Assembly (NCBI RefSeq): GCF_040581485.1
Contig: NC_090131.1
Coordinates: forward strand, 18,433,501-18,497,500
Length of the DNA stretch: 64,000 nt
From: Linepithema humile
Taxonomy: Eukaryota; Arthropoda; Insecta; Hymenoptera; Formicidae
Direction of reading: 5' to 3'
In this document: piece after piece, positions 24,502 through 36,862 of the stretch
Numbering within the stretch: position 1 is the first letter of the stretch
How the letters are laid out: every line of letters starts with the position of its first letter
The notes under the pieces: generated by a model
Told to the model about the DNA's origin: nothing
The model's database searches: none
Seen by the model: only the letters and a program-made list of their open reading frames with translations
Made by a program: the position numbers and the translations under genes

Positions 24502-27500
24502 ATAGAGATATTTATGCGTATCCAGTATATCTACATATATGTATGCTACTACTGTGATGTTCGACCAATATTTTCGATCTGCATCATGTTATGCTACATC
24601 ATCATTTATACCACATATATCTTACATTTCATGTTTCGATAACAAGTGATAGAAATACGTTATTGTAGTCATACCATTTCGTAAATATGTCACATATTAT
24701 TTAAAACATATTTGCTCATTTTATCTACTTCAATTTTTATGATTCCGTGATAAAAGGGTTGATGATAAAGTTAAAATTATGATTGCAACTTATTATTTAA
24801 TTTCTTCGTTAGTATTTTTCAGTATGATTATATCATGCATTGATGCTTGTAGAATGTAAGAACAATTTAAGTTTTTTGCAATTTCCATATAGTTCATTTC
24901 CTAATATTAGTCCTCAAGTTTAATGTCAGTTTTATTCGAGAGTTTTACAAAGACTAATAACTCGAAGTAGAAGTCTGTTTCACGGCTTCGTCGAGTAGAG
25001 CAGTAATATACTCACTGGTCGAAGTAAAGTGAGATTCGGTGGCTTTCGCGGGTGGAGTAGCGGTATCTAGTATACGAAGTAAAATTGCGGCGAAACTTTG
25101 TCACTCTTGGCTTTCCGCTAACCGTGTCGCGGTGAGAGGAAGCGAGGGAGTACCGATTATTGGATGACTGTTGGAAATCGAGAAATTGATGCGAAGTACG
25201 TGCTGATATGAGGATACTTGTTGTCTATTTACGTGATACTTTTACGGTGCAATCTATTTTTCGCGTCATTGCGCTGTTTTAAGGTTTCGAAGATTTAACA
25301 TTTATTACAATTTTACCAGCTAACGTTTTTATATTTCATCAAACTCTATATCGCGTTGCGGTTTTGTGGCCGTCTGTCCGTCGTTGCCACGCTCGCTGAA
25401 TGTAACGCGCAAGAATAGTCGCAATGTGAGGTTGACATTTTCGTGCAAAATTTTAGAAGTCACGCACGAAATAGAGAATGGTGGTTTTAAATTTTGAAAT
25501 GGATAAAACATACAATTTTTTTTACTACACGCTCTTTAGCTATGTTTTACTTTTTTGAATATTCTGAGATACGCACATTTGGAAAACAAAACTGGAAAAG
25601 CAATTGCTGTTTGTATTCATGCGATACTCATTGGCAATAAATCGACACCTTCGCCCTAGAAAAGAGATTAAATGGAAATATATGCAAAATTTATGTTCTC
25701 TATATACAATTTAGAAACGCTTTACCTAATGACATTACGACGCGTCAGTTGTGAATTATTTCCTTCTACCCTGCAAGCAGTGAATGGTAATTTTGTACCG
25801 AGTATCGCACTTCGTTCCATCAAGGTTTAGTCATAATACTCGCATCACGCGAAACCTTAATTTAGGGCGTTACAAAATGACAAAATTACTTTTTTGAGTT
25901 ACGTCACTTTTACTGGCGACGAAAGGTATCGCCGTTCGGGCCACAATTCGTAAGAAATGCATCATCGTTCCGTCGAGACGACATACGCGCGATTCACGAT
26001 AACCCCTCGTCTGCGTTCACCCTCGCGCCATCAAGCCTACATCTCGCCCTTATGTATATCGCAAGCGGCCTGCGGACACGTTGATGCATGAAAGCGTCGA
26101 ACGCAATAACTTATGTCGTTTTATAAGAGGGAGAGATTTCGGCAAGCAAGAAAACCGTCGGTATTTGTGCACTTTGCGTGACACGACGAATATGATAGAT
26201 TTCAAACAATTACGACGTTCTTTGCTTGAGTAAAATAAATATAATGTCTTTTACAATTTATTGGTAATTGTTGTTAAGCGTTAGGAATGCGTTTGTAGCA
26301 TCTTTTTATTATGCAAATTTATGGTCAAAGAATGCTATTTTAGTTTGTCTGGCGATGGCGACATTGTTAGTTGCTGGAAAGAATGATGATAACACTTCTA
26401 TGTCTTTCGTTGGCTACATGATATGCTCTCAGACTCGTGGAGAGAACGACGTACGGACGGATAGACACCCTCGGGAACCACTCAAGCTCCCTTCCTGGTC
26501 GCACCCTTACTTTAGAACCCCCGAGGCTTAATCAATAACGGATGCATCACACGTGAAGTCGTCGTACTTATTATTTAATTTAAAGCGCTGAAAAAAAAGT
26601 CAGTCTACCTTCGGCATCATTACTGAAAGTTGGCTTTATAAATTATGTTTGCAGCAAGCTCTATAATTATATGAGCTTTTTCTTTGAGGAATCATGTTAG
26701 AGCAGGAAGCCGGATTCGCATAAAAGGGTCGGCAACCTTTTCTTGCCAATTTGCGTATGTAAGCAAACGCAGACGAGTCATAAAGGCAAAGTGGTATGCG
26801 TGAAAGAATAAAAAAAACTGTAAAGTCATTTTGTGAAATAGTTCCGAGTGCCGCGACGTTATTATCGCGTGCGCACTTCTTGCTGTATCTGTTGGTTCCT
26901 GATAGACATCTAGGGCAATAAATATTCCCTCTATTAATGCAAATTGGACCGTGATGCGGTACGTATAATCTTAAGTCCCTTAATCATGTAGATAGATTTC
27001 GAGATGTGAGTGAACCATTTGCGAATGGAGGTTCCAGGAAAGGCTCCATTTACATGGGTAAATATTCGTGCCAGTATGTAGCGCGGCGTTCTCTACAGAC
27101 TGCATTCCGGAGTTGCCCTTTAATTAGTACGTCACGTCCGGGGAGGGCTAACTCCCAGATCGGTCCGATCGGTACGTGCGCGGTTTAAATTTGTTGCCGG
27201 GCTGTTGGAAAGGACTTATAGCTCGTTAATTAGTTCGCGTTCGTTATGTTAACACGATAAGATGCTGACTGTTTGATTCCAGGTTTGGATGCATATTACG
27301 AAACTCGTTGCGCATTGAAACATGTGAATTTCGAGTTAGAATTATTGAAAGCTTCTGTACAGAATATTATGCATTATATTATTTTATATTTTTAGAATTA
27401 TGTTACTAAAAAATTTTTAAATCAGTAGCTGAAGTTTAGTCATTAATAATTTATATATAATTTTTTGTGGGAAAGTTCTTTATGTTATATTTTTCTTTTG

Positions 27501-30500
27501 AAAAAGTAGTTTAAGCATGTCGAAAAAGTAGTCGTTTGACATGATAACCTGTTTTTCAAAAAAACATGGACACTGTACACATTTTGGTATACAATGGTTA
27601 GCTGAGCACATTGCTAGGTTGGTGAAACCTGCTGAAATGATTTCGGAAAAAATAATAGCTGATAGTGGCATAATGCGATTCCGTTTTGTAAAGCTGTGCC
27701 CGGATAGGAGACTCGATAACGACGTCGTTAGAAGACGCTGTAGCGGTGACCGTTATCCGCGCAGACGAGCAACGCTTTCAATCGACCCCTGATGGTTGCC
27801 GAAGTGAAAACGCGAATTAACTTTCGCCGCGGTGACCCATCTATCTCGCACGCTACATTAGGTACCACCCCTTCGTGTCATGTGGTTTTTCATCCTTTGA
27901 ATATTGTGTAATGATGTTTGACACCGGTGCCGAAGATGTCTTCGCAGACGGTTCTTGTTGTGGCGAGACGAAGTTAGCAAAAATGCATTCCCCGCTGCGA
28001 CGAATATGTGCGGTAGATTACCTCATCTCGCGGCGATGCTTATCAAAGGACGGAACAAAAACATAATAGCAAGCTGTCGAGGGAAAGTAAAATTAGTATC
28101 ACGTGAACTCGCAATTTCCGTAAAAAGAATTGTTCATAATTGATCTTTTAAGAATTATAGAAGGTATCTCACATTAGCGCAAATTATCTCAATACTTATA
28201 ATTATTAAAATTCTGATCTATCCCTTTTAATTCCGCGTGAACTTCAACGCGTTTTCCTACATTTTGTTTTATTTTATTTTCGTTTTATTTAAAAATTGCC
28301 GCATCCCGCGGAAACAACCTATGATTTTTATAACAAGCACATCATTTTAGTTCACTGACTCAACCAACACTTTCTGAATTCAATTCTCGATTCCGTTGCG
28401 ACCGCGGTTGGAACTGGGAGGCGTAAACGCTGACGTCTAGAATAAAACCGCGCGAATGCGCGCGAGCTTTCTAATGAACGGTGATTTTTATTCTTCGTGT
28501 ATATGACGCCGGCGCGACACGTAAATTCGATTGAATCTCGTGCGACAACTCGAACGAGACAGAGACATCATCCGTCCCGCGCGCGTTTTCGATTCAGATT
28601 CCGTTGCCTTTTACATATGGAATGTGAATTGCAAATACGCGTGTAACAATCACGCGCCTCCGTCCTTCCGCCGATGAAGTTCCGCGCCCATTCGCAATCG
28701 TCTCGACCCGTTTTCGCATCTGTCTTTTTCGCTTTCGCGCGTGCCTCCCTCATCATTGAGAAGGAGAGCTACCCGTTGACAATCGCAACTTCCAGCATTC
28801 TATATCTCGCTTCCAACTCCGCGTGCCCTCCTTTCTCCGGAGGAAGCTGGATGCTACTAATGGAAAATATCTCCCAACGGGAGGGGAACAGTAGGAGGTG
28901 CCGGAGATGCAGGTCATATAAACAGTATGGTAATAAAGACGGCGGCGGTTATGGCATAATTATGGTAATTCATTAATAAAAACTCTCGGCAACTTCTGTC
29001 GCTGCTGACACCGAGGAACGTGTTTCGTTCATTATTTACTTTTCTCTCAAATAAGTAATTTCGAGGGCTATACGGTTTAGAATGTATCGAGTTGTGCATG
29101 TTGAAAGATAGGAGAGTGAACCATCACAACTAGTGAATGCGGAACTCATATTACGTTAACCTCGCTATCATCGCTAAAAAGATTTGGATAGCTTATGCAT
29201 AGAATAGAGATGCTGAGATGACGGGACGTTAAATCGCAGATTTTAGAGAGCGAATCTCAAGGGATATTTTGCTTTAGATCTCACTTAATCAAATTTTTGC
29301 AAGCATATATGTAAATATCTTTATTTTAATAATCAGAAGAAATTTAAAAATGCTAAAAGTAAATAAATAATTTATTTTACGCATTAATTATTTCTCTTAT
29401 CTCAAAAATGTTCATGAAGTAAGGAAATTTAAGCGATATATATTTTGCACAAAACTTTCCATGAGTTTTTGACAAGTTTGTTTCAAATTAAGTGAAACGT
29501 CTCGTCTTAATTTTACCATCAATCTATCCTCTGGCTTTGGATCTCTTTATTTCGGCAGTTTGTCATATCTCTCGACTCTTAAGTTGAGAGACGATACGAG
29601 ATCAGTCAAGCGTGTACTCTACGATTGGTGCTACCGTGAGACACAGATTTTACCGTCGGACGTTACGATCCTGTTTTCCATCGTGTCGCGAGATATGGTC
29701 GCGACGTCATGCATGCGTGAAAAATGTAGACGACAAGCCAAGTACGTTCGAACGAGACATCGATTCGATTTACGTCCTCGCAATATAACTGAAATTTTCT
29801 ATATGCACTGACGTGCGATTGCGCAAAATGTGACAATATTGGTTTCGAATGACTAAGAAATTTATATATAAATTATCTAAATTCTTACAATTTAATGATA
29901 TAATTCTATTTTATTCGAATAATGAACAGAAAATTTATAGCATATTTGTATACAGGCTAACTAAAAGAATGATGAATTAAGTGGCATTTTCTATATATTT
30001 TCAAGTTTTCTGTGTTGATCGTTATTTATTAATATTATTTCAAGAACTGTACTCTCTCTCTCTCTTATTTTTTTATTGCATCATCCGATATATGCAATCG
30101 CATTTCCCGTCGTCAGCCCGATAAAAGCAATCCAAAGTTATAGTCTAAGTGAAAGTATTGTAGAAGCAAGAATAAAATATCGAAAAGATTGCCGGGCGGA
30201 TAATAATTGGCTTCTGTTCGCTCTCCCGACGACACCTTCGTTTCGAACCACCGAGTCAATTACAAATGGTTCGACGGCGCGATGCGGCGCGGCACGGTGC
30301 GCCGACGGCGAGTTCGCGTCGTTAAAGAAAGAAAAACGACGGTGGAACGAGAGGGGTAAAAAATTATGTCGAAAATTAAAAGTAACGCAAGCGTGGAGCG
30401 TTAATTCCCAGCTCTGACGTACGCGCGTGCAAGAAACGTCGCGTCGACCGTAAAAATTGGGAATAAAAGTCGGGACACAAAAGTCGGTACTGCTAACTAC

Positions 30501-32830
30501 CTCATTTTTATTCGTACGCTTTCTCGCCCGCGATAACGGATCTCCGCGTTTCATCATTTTTCGTGTTCCGACATACGAATATGACGCGTGTGTCTTTTGT
30601 GCCGGTTGATTAATCTCAACGATCGATTGTATCAATATGTATACACGCGTCGCTCGTTAATTATTATTTGCAATTTGCAATTCGTGCGGGAAAGTGTATA
30701 TACGACAGTTTGACGAGGCCAAATACGTTCGCTCATGTTATCAATCATTTTCTCTGGTTCGCCCATTATTTTGTCGCGAGTCGCCGCGCGACGAAACGCA
30801 AAGCGCAGATCAATCCAAGTCTTAACTATCAGCGACATAGGACGAAGATGCCCGATAAGGACGCAGCAAGCGAAGGTGAACATTTCCGGCCCGGGGAACA
30901 TTAGCGAAGATCGATTGCCTGGAACTTAAGCTCGACGTCTTTGCATGGTTTCCCCTGCGCGGAATTTTATTCCGGCAGATACAAATCGTTATCGCTTCTT
31001 TATGCGTTTACGCGAAAATTAATTGTTTTGCATCGTTACGCGCGATGTAAAAATTTCAGGCATGTAAATCAGCGTATCGTACATTACGGGTGAATTTTTT
31101 CGTAATTTTTTTTCACGGCGTGTATCTCAAAAAGCGGGTTTTTAGTGTAGCTCGTGAAATTCTCTCATCGGATGTCGGGTCGGTACAGAGGCGCCGGGAT
31201 GAAGGCCGTCGCTAGTAAAAATAAGAGATTACATCGATGAACGAATTACACCAACATTCTTTCTCCACCGAACGATGGTAGCCTGCAATTATAATGGCGT
31301 AGCAGCTGCTTCCAGTGGTCTATACCGGCCAATTATCTTGTCTCAATGTAATCTATAGTTTCGAGAGCCCGAACTCTCCCCTAAGGAGACTTTATCATTA
31401 AATACAATATTTTTAAGACTGCTGATTGCCCCGTTAATTACGCGAGAAAGACTTCGATGCTACAGTGTGGTTCGGTCAAATACCGCCGATTAAACGGCAG
31501 ACGGATTGATGTGAACACGGATCTCACCGATGCGTCGCTAAGTTCATCTTATGAACGAATATACAAACGGTCGGCACGAAGACGCATCATTCGGTGCATT
31601 ACCCCGGCGCCGCGTTTTCGACCATGTCAAACCATTTTCGTTGCTCATCAGCACGTTGTCTCGTTTATTTTCTCTATTCCTTGCGCGCCGCTTTTTTAGC
31701 TTACGAGAGATACATTGAAGTAACCCGCCGTTGTATACACTTTGTGTCTGGCCTATTTTCCTGTGTACCGGGAAAAGAGGAAAATGATATTCCACTCCAC
31801 CTCCTGTCTCACCTCTCTTCTCTCTCGCGACTCGTTCCTCGCTTTCTTTCCGTTTTACGTTGCTGTCCGTTTTTTTTTTAGATACGCGCTGTAGAAAGGT
31901 CCGGAGACTAGTGTGCGCTCGAAACGAGCAAATCGATACTGAGGATACGGTGGTCAGTCCGTTTTCGAGCATATGCAAATGTTATGCTACAAGAATTTTC
32001 CGCGATCTCTATTCTCTCAGTGTGATATACGGCGATAATTTACGGTACTGAATAAGAAGTAATCAAACATAGAGCTTGTTAAAAATTCGTACAATAATAA
32101 AAAAAAACCTGCAAGTATGTTATCTAAAAATTGTTAATATTTTTGTATAATTTTTAGTTCAATTTATTGTTTCTCGATTATGCAATCAAATTTTATTTTC
32201 GAGATACAGAAGAAATCTGCTTCAATGCAAAATAGTATGATATTATTTGTAGCAGATAAGGCTTGAACGTAAAATAATATCGGAATAATCATGAATCTTT
32301 TGTACAAATCGATACCGTTAATATTATGAATATACATACGTATTATCTTATCGCGATACATTTGCACAATGGCGCGAAACAAAAACACGCCCGATAATCA
32401 CATTTAGTGCTTCAACCACCTCCGCTTAAAATCATATTTCACACATTTAAATCTGGCAATCGATAATGCAATAAACGCGTGAAATTACCACAGGAATTTT
32501 ACGCCACCGTCGGTAGCGTTATGTGCAGATATAATCAATGCAAAAAGCTTTGAATAAATGAAGGTTTAAGTATTATATTACGTCAAACAGAAATAACACC
32601 GGTTTGAAACGCGAAATATAGACATTATCGTGCATACCTAAATAAGCTTGTTTCATATGATGAAGCAAAAAATAATACCTTATCCTATTTGTTTCGGATT
32701 TGGTACGGAAATTGGATAGAATAAAATCCCGTGCGATTGCAAGAGTGCATGCGTAAGCGCCGTATGTGTAGTCCTCCGCGAGCTAACTCGTACTTTCCCG
32801 GTCCATTGTATATGTCGCGGGCGGAACTTA
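24502..32830. other. non-coding stretch, no supported gene
   Basis: Mostly AT-rich at 24500-24960, 27340-27480, 28140-28300, 29280-29500, 29820-30070 and 32060-32360. CpG-rich blocks lie at about 25900-26120, 28380-28920 and 30180-30560. ORFs of 60-165 codons occur, the longest at 30138-30635 on the minus strand, and none shows a family signature. A 12-base GAAAAAGTAGT word occurs twice at about 27497-27533, too short to interpret. Confidence 0.45.
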
Positions 32831-32838
32831 TATAAAAG
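32831..32838 (+). promoter_or_regulatory. candidate TATA box
   Basis: TATAAAAG matches the animal TATA consensus and sits in otherwise CpG-rich sequence. A start site about 30 bases downstream would fall near 32861, and the first downstream ATG, in the context GCGAAATGT, is at 32906. That ATG opens a 32-codon ORF ending at TAA 33002-33004. I see no clear initiator motif, so this may be chance. Confidence 0.2.
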
Positions 32839-33004
32839 CGCCTCTTACCCCATTACTCGATAGTCGAAATCCAGTTTGGGAGTTCGAATCGTGCGCGGGA
32901 GCGAAATGTCGCCCTTTCAAGAGTGCTTCCGCGAGATCTACGAGGGTCGTTCTCCGCGTGGGTTGCAGTTTCCTTCCTCGAGAGGACAAGCACGTTCCAA
33001 TTAA

Positions 33005-34908
33005 GTGTTGCCTCTTACGGATCTCATCCATTCGTAAAACTAAACCACTTAACCCAAGAACCGAGGACTTCTTTCTTGCGAACTACGAAACTAACCAGAT
33101 TAAATCGTACTAAACTCTCGCGCCCCATTTAATGCGTTACATCCCGAGGTTTCCGCAGGTCGAAAAAGTTAACTTCAAACCGCTTTTGAATCTTCCGCGA
33201 GTGAAAAGAGAAACGCGAGAAGTTATGAAAATAAGAAGATACTGACCCGCTTCTGATATCGAGCGGCTCTTTTCTTGGCATAGATTCACTTGATGCACGA
33301 GTGGTCAAAGGATCTATAAACTTAGGCCGTTTCTCGGAAGGCGATTTTCTGTGAATTTGCTTCGAACAGGTTAGCCCCTCCTCGTCTCGGAAAGCTAACT
33401 CTTTTTCTCTTTTCTTTCTTTTCTTTGCCGGTTTAATTTATTTGGACCCTTAGTTCCGAACGAATGACACAAATGTGTATAACAGCCGTCAAAAACATTT
33501 GCCGCAAACGAATGCGTTTGATGTGGAGTAAATAATATTGATTTTAATAATTTTAATGAAAAATATGTTTTTGTGACGTTCTATTTAGTTTGGAATATGT
33601 TTCTCGCGGAATTTCCTCTCGAAACGCGTAATGGTAGATGCACTGCTAGTCAATCGATGCATGCAGCCCGGCAGCTTCGCGCGGAACCGACTTTACTCGA
33701 ATTTGCATGCGGATCCTCCTTCTCCCAGGATACCCATTCCCTGGCTGCCCGCAGGTTGCTGCATCGACTGGTCAACCTATACTTACTTTCGTCATAAAAT
33801 GTTCCGGCATAAAGGAAGACGGCGAAACCTATGATACACGGCGCGTGCAATGTCTTGCGATCGATGCGCTCGCGGTTAGTATCAATTTGCATTTTGTAAT
33901 ACTAACTTTTAAAATCTTTTACGACGGACAACTTTACGTTACGAAAAGGAAGTAACGCTTTACGGACCAGCAGACTGTAAGCGATGCGCGTTGAACGCAC
34001 GCGGGGGAGCAAGGAAAACTTTACAACGCGTCACACTTGAACCGGTCGTACTTTTATCGCGCGCGATGCCGCGGCATCGCGAGATATTTTCAGATATTTG
34101 GCAATAAGAAGGAGATTTTCCTTGTATCTCTCTATACATCGATTTATATTTATACGAGGGTGGTGCATCATCGACGTTTCTCTGCGCTTGAGGCTGTAAA
34201 CACCACAAACGTCTTGGCCCGGGGTCAAGCGTGTTACTGATCGATTGATCTATGCGCTCGGCGGTATCGCGTAACGGCGACTTTATCTGAATTTGCGTGC
34301 AAACGAGGTTAACCGCCGGGTCTTCTTGCACCGCCGGCCGCCCTCCTACTCTCCGACGAGATGGTCGTTTCCTCTGTTGACCGGAGCTCGCCGGGTCGGC
34401 TCCAGGCTCAGCCCATACTTACTTATCCTACGCCGTAAAGTGCACCGATATAAACGAGAGGAGGGCGATGCACACCCATGATACACGGGGGCCGCGCTGA
34501 GAAGTCATCTCGTAGGTACGGTCGCCGGCGAGCGGGCTCGTCTGGCTCCCTTTTTGCCAGGGCCATTCCTTACCAGGACGTTTTTATGACCGACATTTTC
34601 GCCGTCGCCACCGCCGACCTCGTCGCCACCCTGCTCACTTCGACTTGCGCGAGTCTCGACGAAAAAATCTCGCCTTAGGTGGGTACCGCGTCCGGGTGCG
34701 ACGTAAATAGGAGCCGGCAGGAAGCGATTATTTATAACGGGCAATACTTTAATTCGTACGAACCACGCGCACGAGTTCGCTTTTGTCTTTTTGTTGCGCG
34801 CCGGCGTCGCGGAAGGACATGTGACATCGGCGACGTATCGAATGTACGCGGTCAAATGTTGGAAAAAACAGTAATCGATATGGCGTCTTTGAGAAATAAT
34901 GCTCGTTA
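33005..34908. other. non-coding stretch, no supported gene
   Basis: CpG-rich at about 33600-34700, with overlapping ORFs on both strands (up to 166 codons, 34505-35005 minus) and no recognisable domain. AT-rich with simple T tracts at about 33400-33580. Confidence 0.45.
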
Positions 34909-35089
34909 GCATGTCGCTTGTTATGCACGTTAAGATACGTTTGGTCGATGACTCTTTTTCATGCCGAGACGCATTATACATCTGTATTATTTCTAGGTAA
35001 TACACATTATATTTTTTTTGTTTGCATTTGATCCTTTATGGCTTGTTTTTGACATTTATTACTTTTATGTTAGTATTTTTACTGGTTTT
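34909..35089 (+). repeat. 181-bp direct repeat, copy 1
   Basis: This segment recurs 1352 bases downstream at 36261-36439 in the same orientation. Alignment by eye shows three substitutions and one 2-base indel, about 98% identity over aligned bases. Both copies start GCATGTCGCTTG and end TTTTACTGGTTTT, and the flanks differ sharply at both edges. No terminal inverted repeats, poly(A) tail or clear target-site duplication are visible. It could be a local duplication or two insertions of an unknown short element. Confidence 0.93.
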
Positions 35090-36260
35090 AGTTACATTAT
35101 ATATTGTTGTATAATGCATTCCAATGCCATTATGTAATTTACATAGAGAGTTCCTCGTTTCCATCAATTTCTTTACGTAATTGTTAAAAAGTGCTATGTA
35201 AAAAATGTTTTTGGGTTTTTATCATTTTTGTATATAAAAAATGGTTGCTATTGCTCGTTCTAGTTTTCTTTTTTTACTTGCGAATGATATTACTTGCGAA
35301 TTTTCACAGAAAGGACATAAAAATTATGAAATAAATATGAATATATGGGAAAAAGAAAGCAAAGGAATTTTTTACATCAGACTTTTTAAATGTCTCTTTA
35401 CTTTTTAACTTACTCTTGTATTAAATTCTAATACGTTGCACAGCTTTAATATATACTGACGACGGATAAATATACTACCGTTGCTATGTACACATTGTCA
35501 TATTTGGATAACAATGTCTGGCACGAGCACGACTCGATGTTGTAAGGCAACGGGTTAATGTGCATAACACTCAAACGGCGCGTAAAGCAAGAAGGCATCA
35601 GCGCGTTTCTTAAGCGGCCCTTAATATCACAGTTTGTCCCGCGGCATGTCGAAAAACCGTAAAACGAACATTACTGCCGGCAAGGTCAGCAATTTTCGCG
35701 CGATCGCGTACAGTGCCAACTTGAGAGCGATAAAACAAATTGCACAGGTGATTCCAAGTGACCGCAGGCGAACACGTGGTGCGTTTGCCGGCATTCATGG
35801 AAACGGTTAGCGCCGAGGGGGCCAACGACTAGGAGGATTTCGGCGTCGCCTGTGGTCGCGGCTGCGTTTATCGCCCACGGACGGCCGTGGTCGGTTTCCT
35901 TTTTTGCCTACGAATGAGCCATGCAAGAGGGAAGGGGACCGCGGCACCGCAACATCCTCCGTGTTCACCGTTCCGTTGTACTCCACCTCTCCGCGTATCT
36001 CTCACTCCCTCTTTACAGGGAACGCTATTAAATCATATCAGGTTCAGCCGGCAATTATTTAGGTATTAGCACTCTTTCCCCGTGCATTCCCGCTCCGTGC
36101 GGCTGCTGCAATCGGGCACCCGCGCTTCATCGGACCAAGGATTTTTTGCCCGCGTGCGCCGTGCCGCGTCACGCCGCGCCGGCTACTGCGCGGCGTAATG
36201 CGTTTTTCGCGCTCAGCAAAATTCCGCAGTAGCCTCGTTAAGGGCCGCCGCCTCTCACTC
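35090..36260. other. unique spacer between the two 181-bp direct repeats
   Basis: The left half (35090-35460) is AT-rich and the right half (about 35580-36250) is CpG-rich. I see no gene and no transposase or reverse transcriptase motif, which argues against the flanking copies being the ends of a coding LTR element. Confidence 0.5.
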
Positions 36261-36439
36261 GCATGTCGCTTGTTATGCACGTTAAGATACGTTTGGTCGA
36301 TGACTCTTTTTCATGCCGAGACGCATTATACATCTGCATTATTTCTTGGTAATACATTATATTTTTTTCGTTTGCATTTGATCCTTTATGGCTTGTTTTT
36401 GACATTTATTACTTTTATGTTAGTATTTTTACTGGTTTT
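36261..36439 (+). repeat. 181-bp direct repeat, copy 2 (179 bp)
   Basis: This is the second copy of the segment at 34909-35089. It lacks a CA pair in the GGTAATACACATT region and differs at three single bases. The left flank is CpG-rich and the right flank is ordinary AT-rich DNA. Because both edges coincide with those of copy 1, the repeated unit appears to have fixed ends. Confidence 0.93.
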
Positions 36440-36845
36440 TTAAGCACAGATCCACAGATTAATCGCACGATATCAATTTAGATTGTTCAAACGTAATTAA
36501 ATAATGTTGGGCACAATTTAATTTTAAAATTAGTGGCAAACACAAAGAAAGAGATAAATAATGCGTTACTGCATTCGTAAAATGTCGCGTGACTCAAGTC
36601 CTTAGGACGTGTAGCCATCGCATTTAGGTTCGTGGGCAGAAACTTGTCGTTTCATTTCTCACAACAAACGTTTGCACGATAATGAGAAGACCGGTGTATA
36701 ATGAATCGAAATCGATCTCTTGATCACAGATCAGACTCACAAATCGGGAAGACCTACCTACCTGTTTGTTCGTCGAAAGGATTATCCTGGGCTATTATTG
36801 ATTTGTATAATGTGATGACCATTTGCGACGTGATAATTCTTAGAA

Positions 36846-36862
36846 ATATATATATATATATA
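36846..36862. repeat. (TA)n microsatellite
   Basis: Short run of eight TA dinucleotides. Confidence 0.9.

Noticed and set aside
26268..26531. ORF with a hydrophobic, signal-peptide-like stretch (ILVCLAMATLLVAG)
   Set aside because: The stretch is not at a convincing start codon (the track start is TTG), the following sequence has no cleavage or peptide-processing pattern, and no homologue is known to me.
30138..30635. 165-codon minus-strand ORF
   Set aside because: A plus-strand ORF covers the same DNA and neither shows a family signature.
32881..32889. tRNA B-box-like word GTTCGAATC
   Set aside because: No A box, acceptor stem or anticodon arm fits around it.
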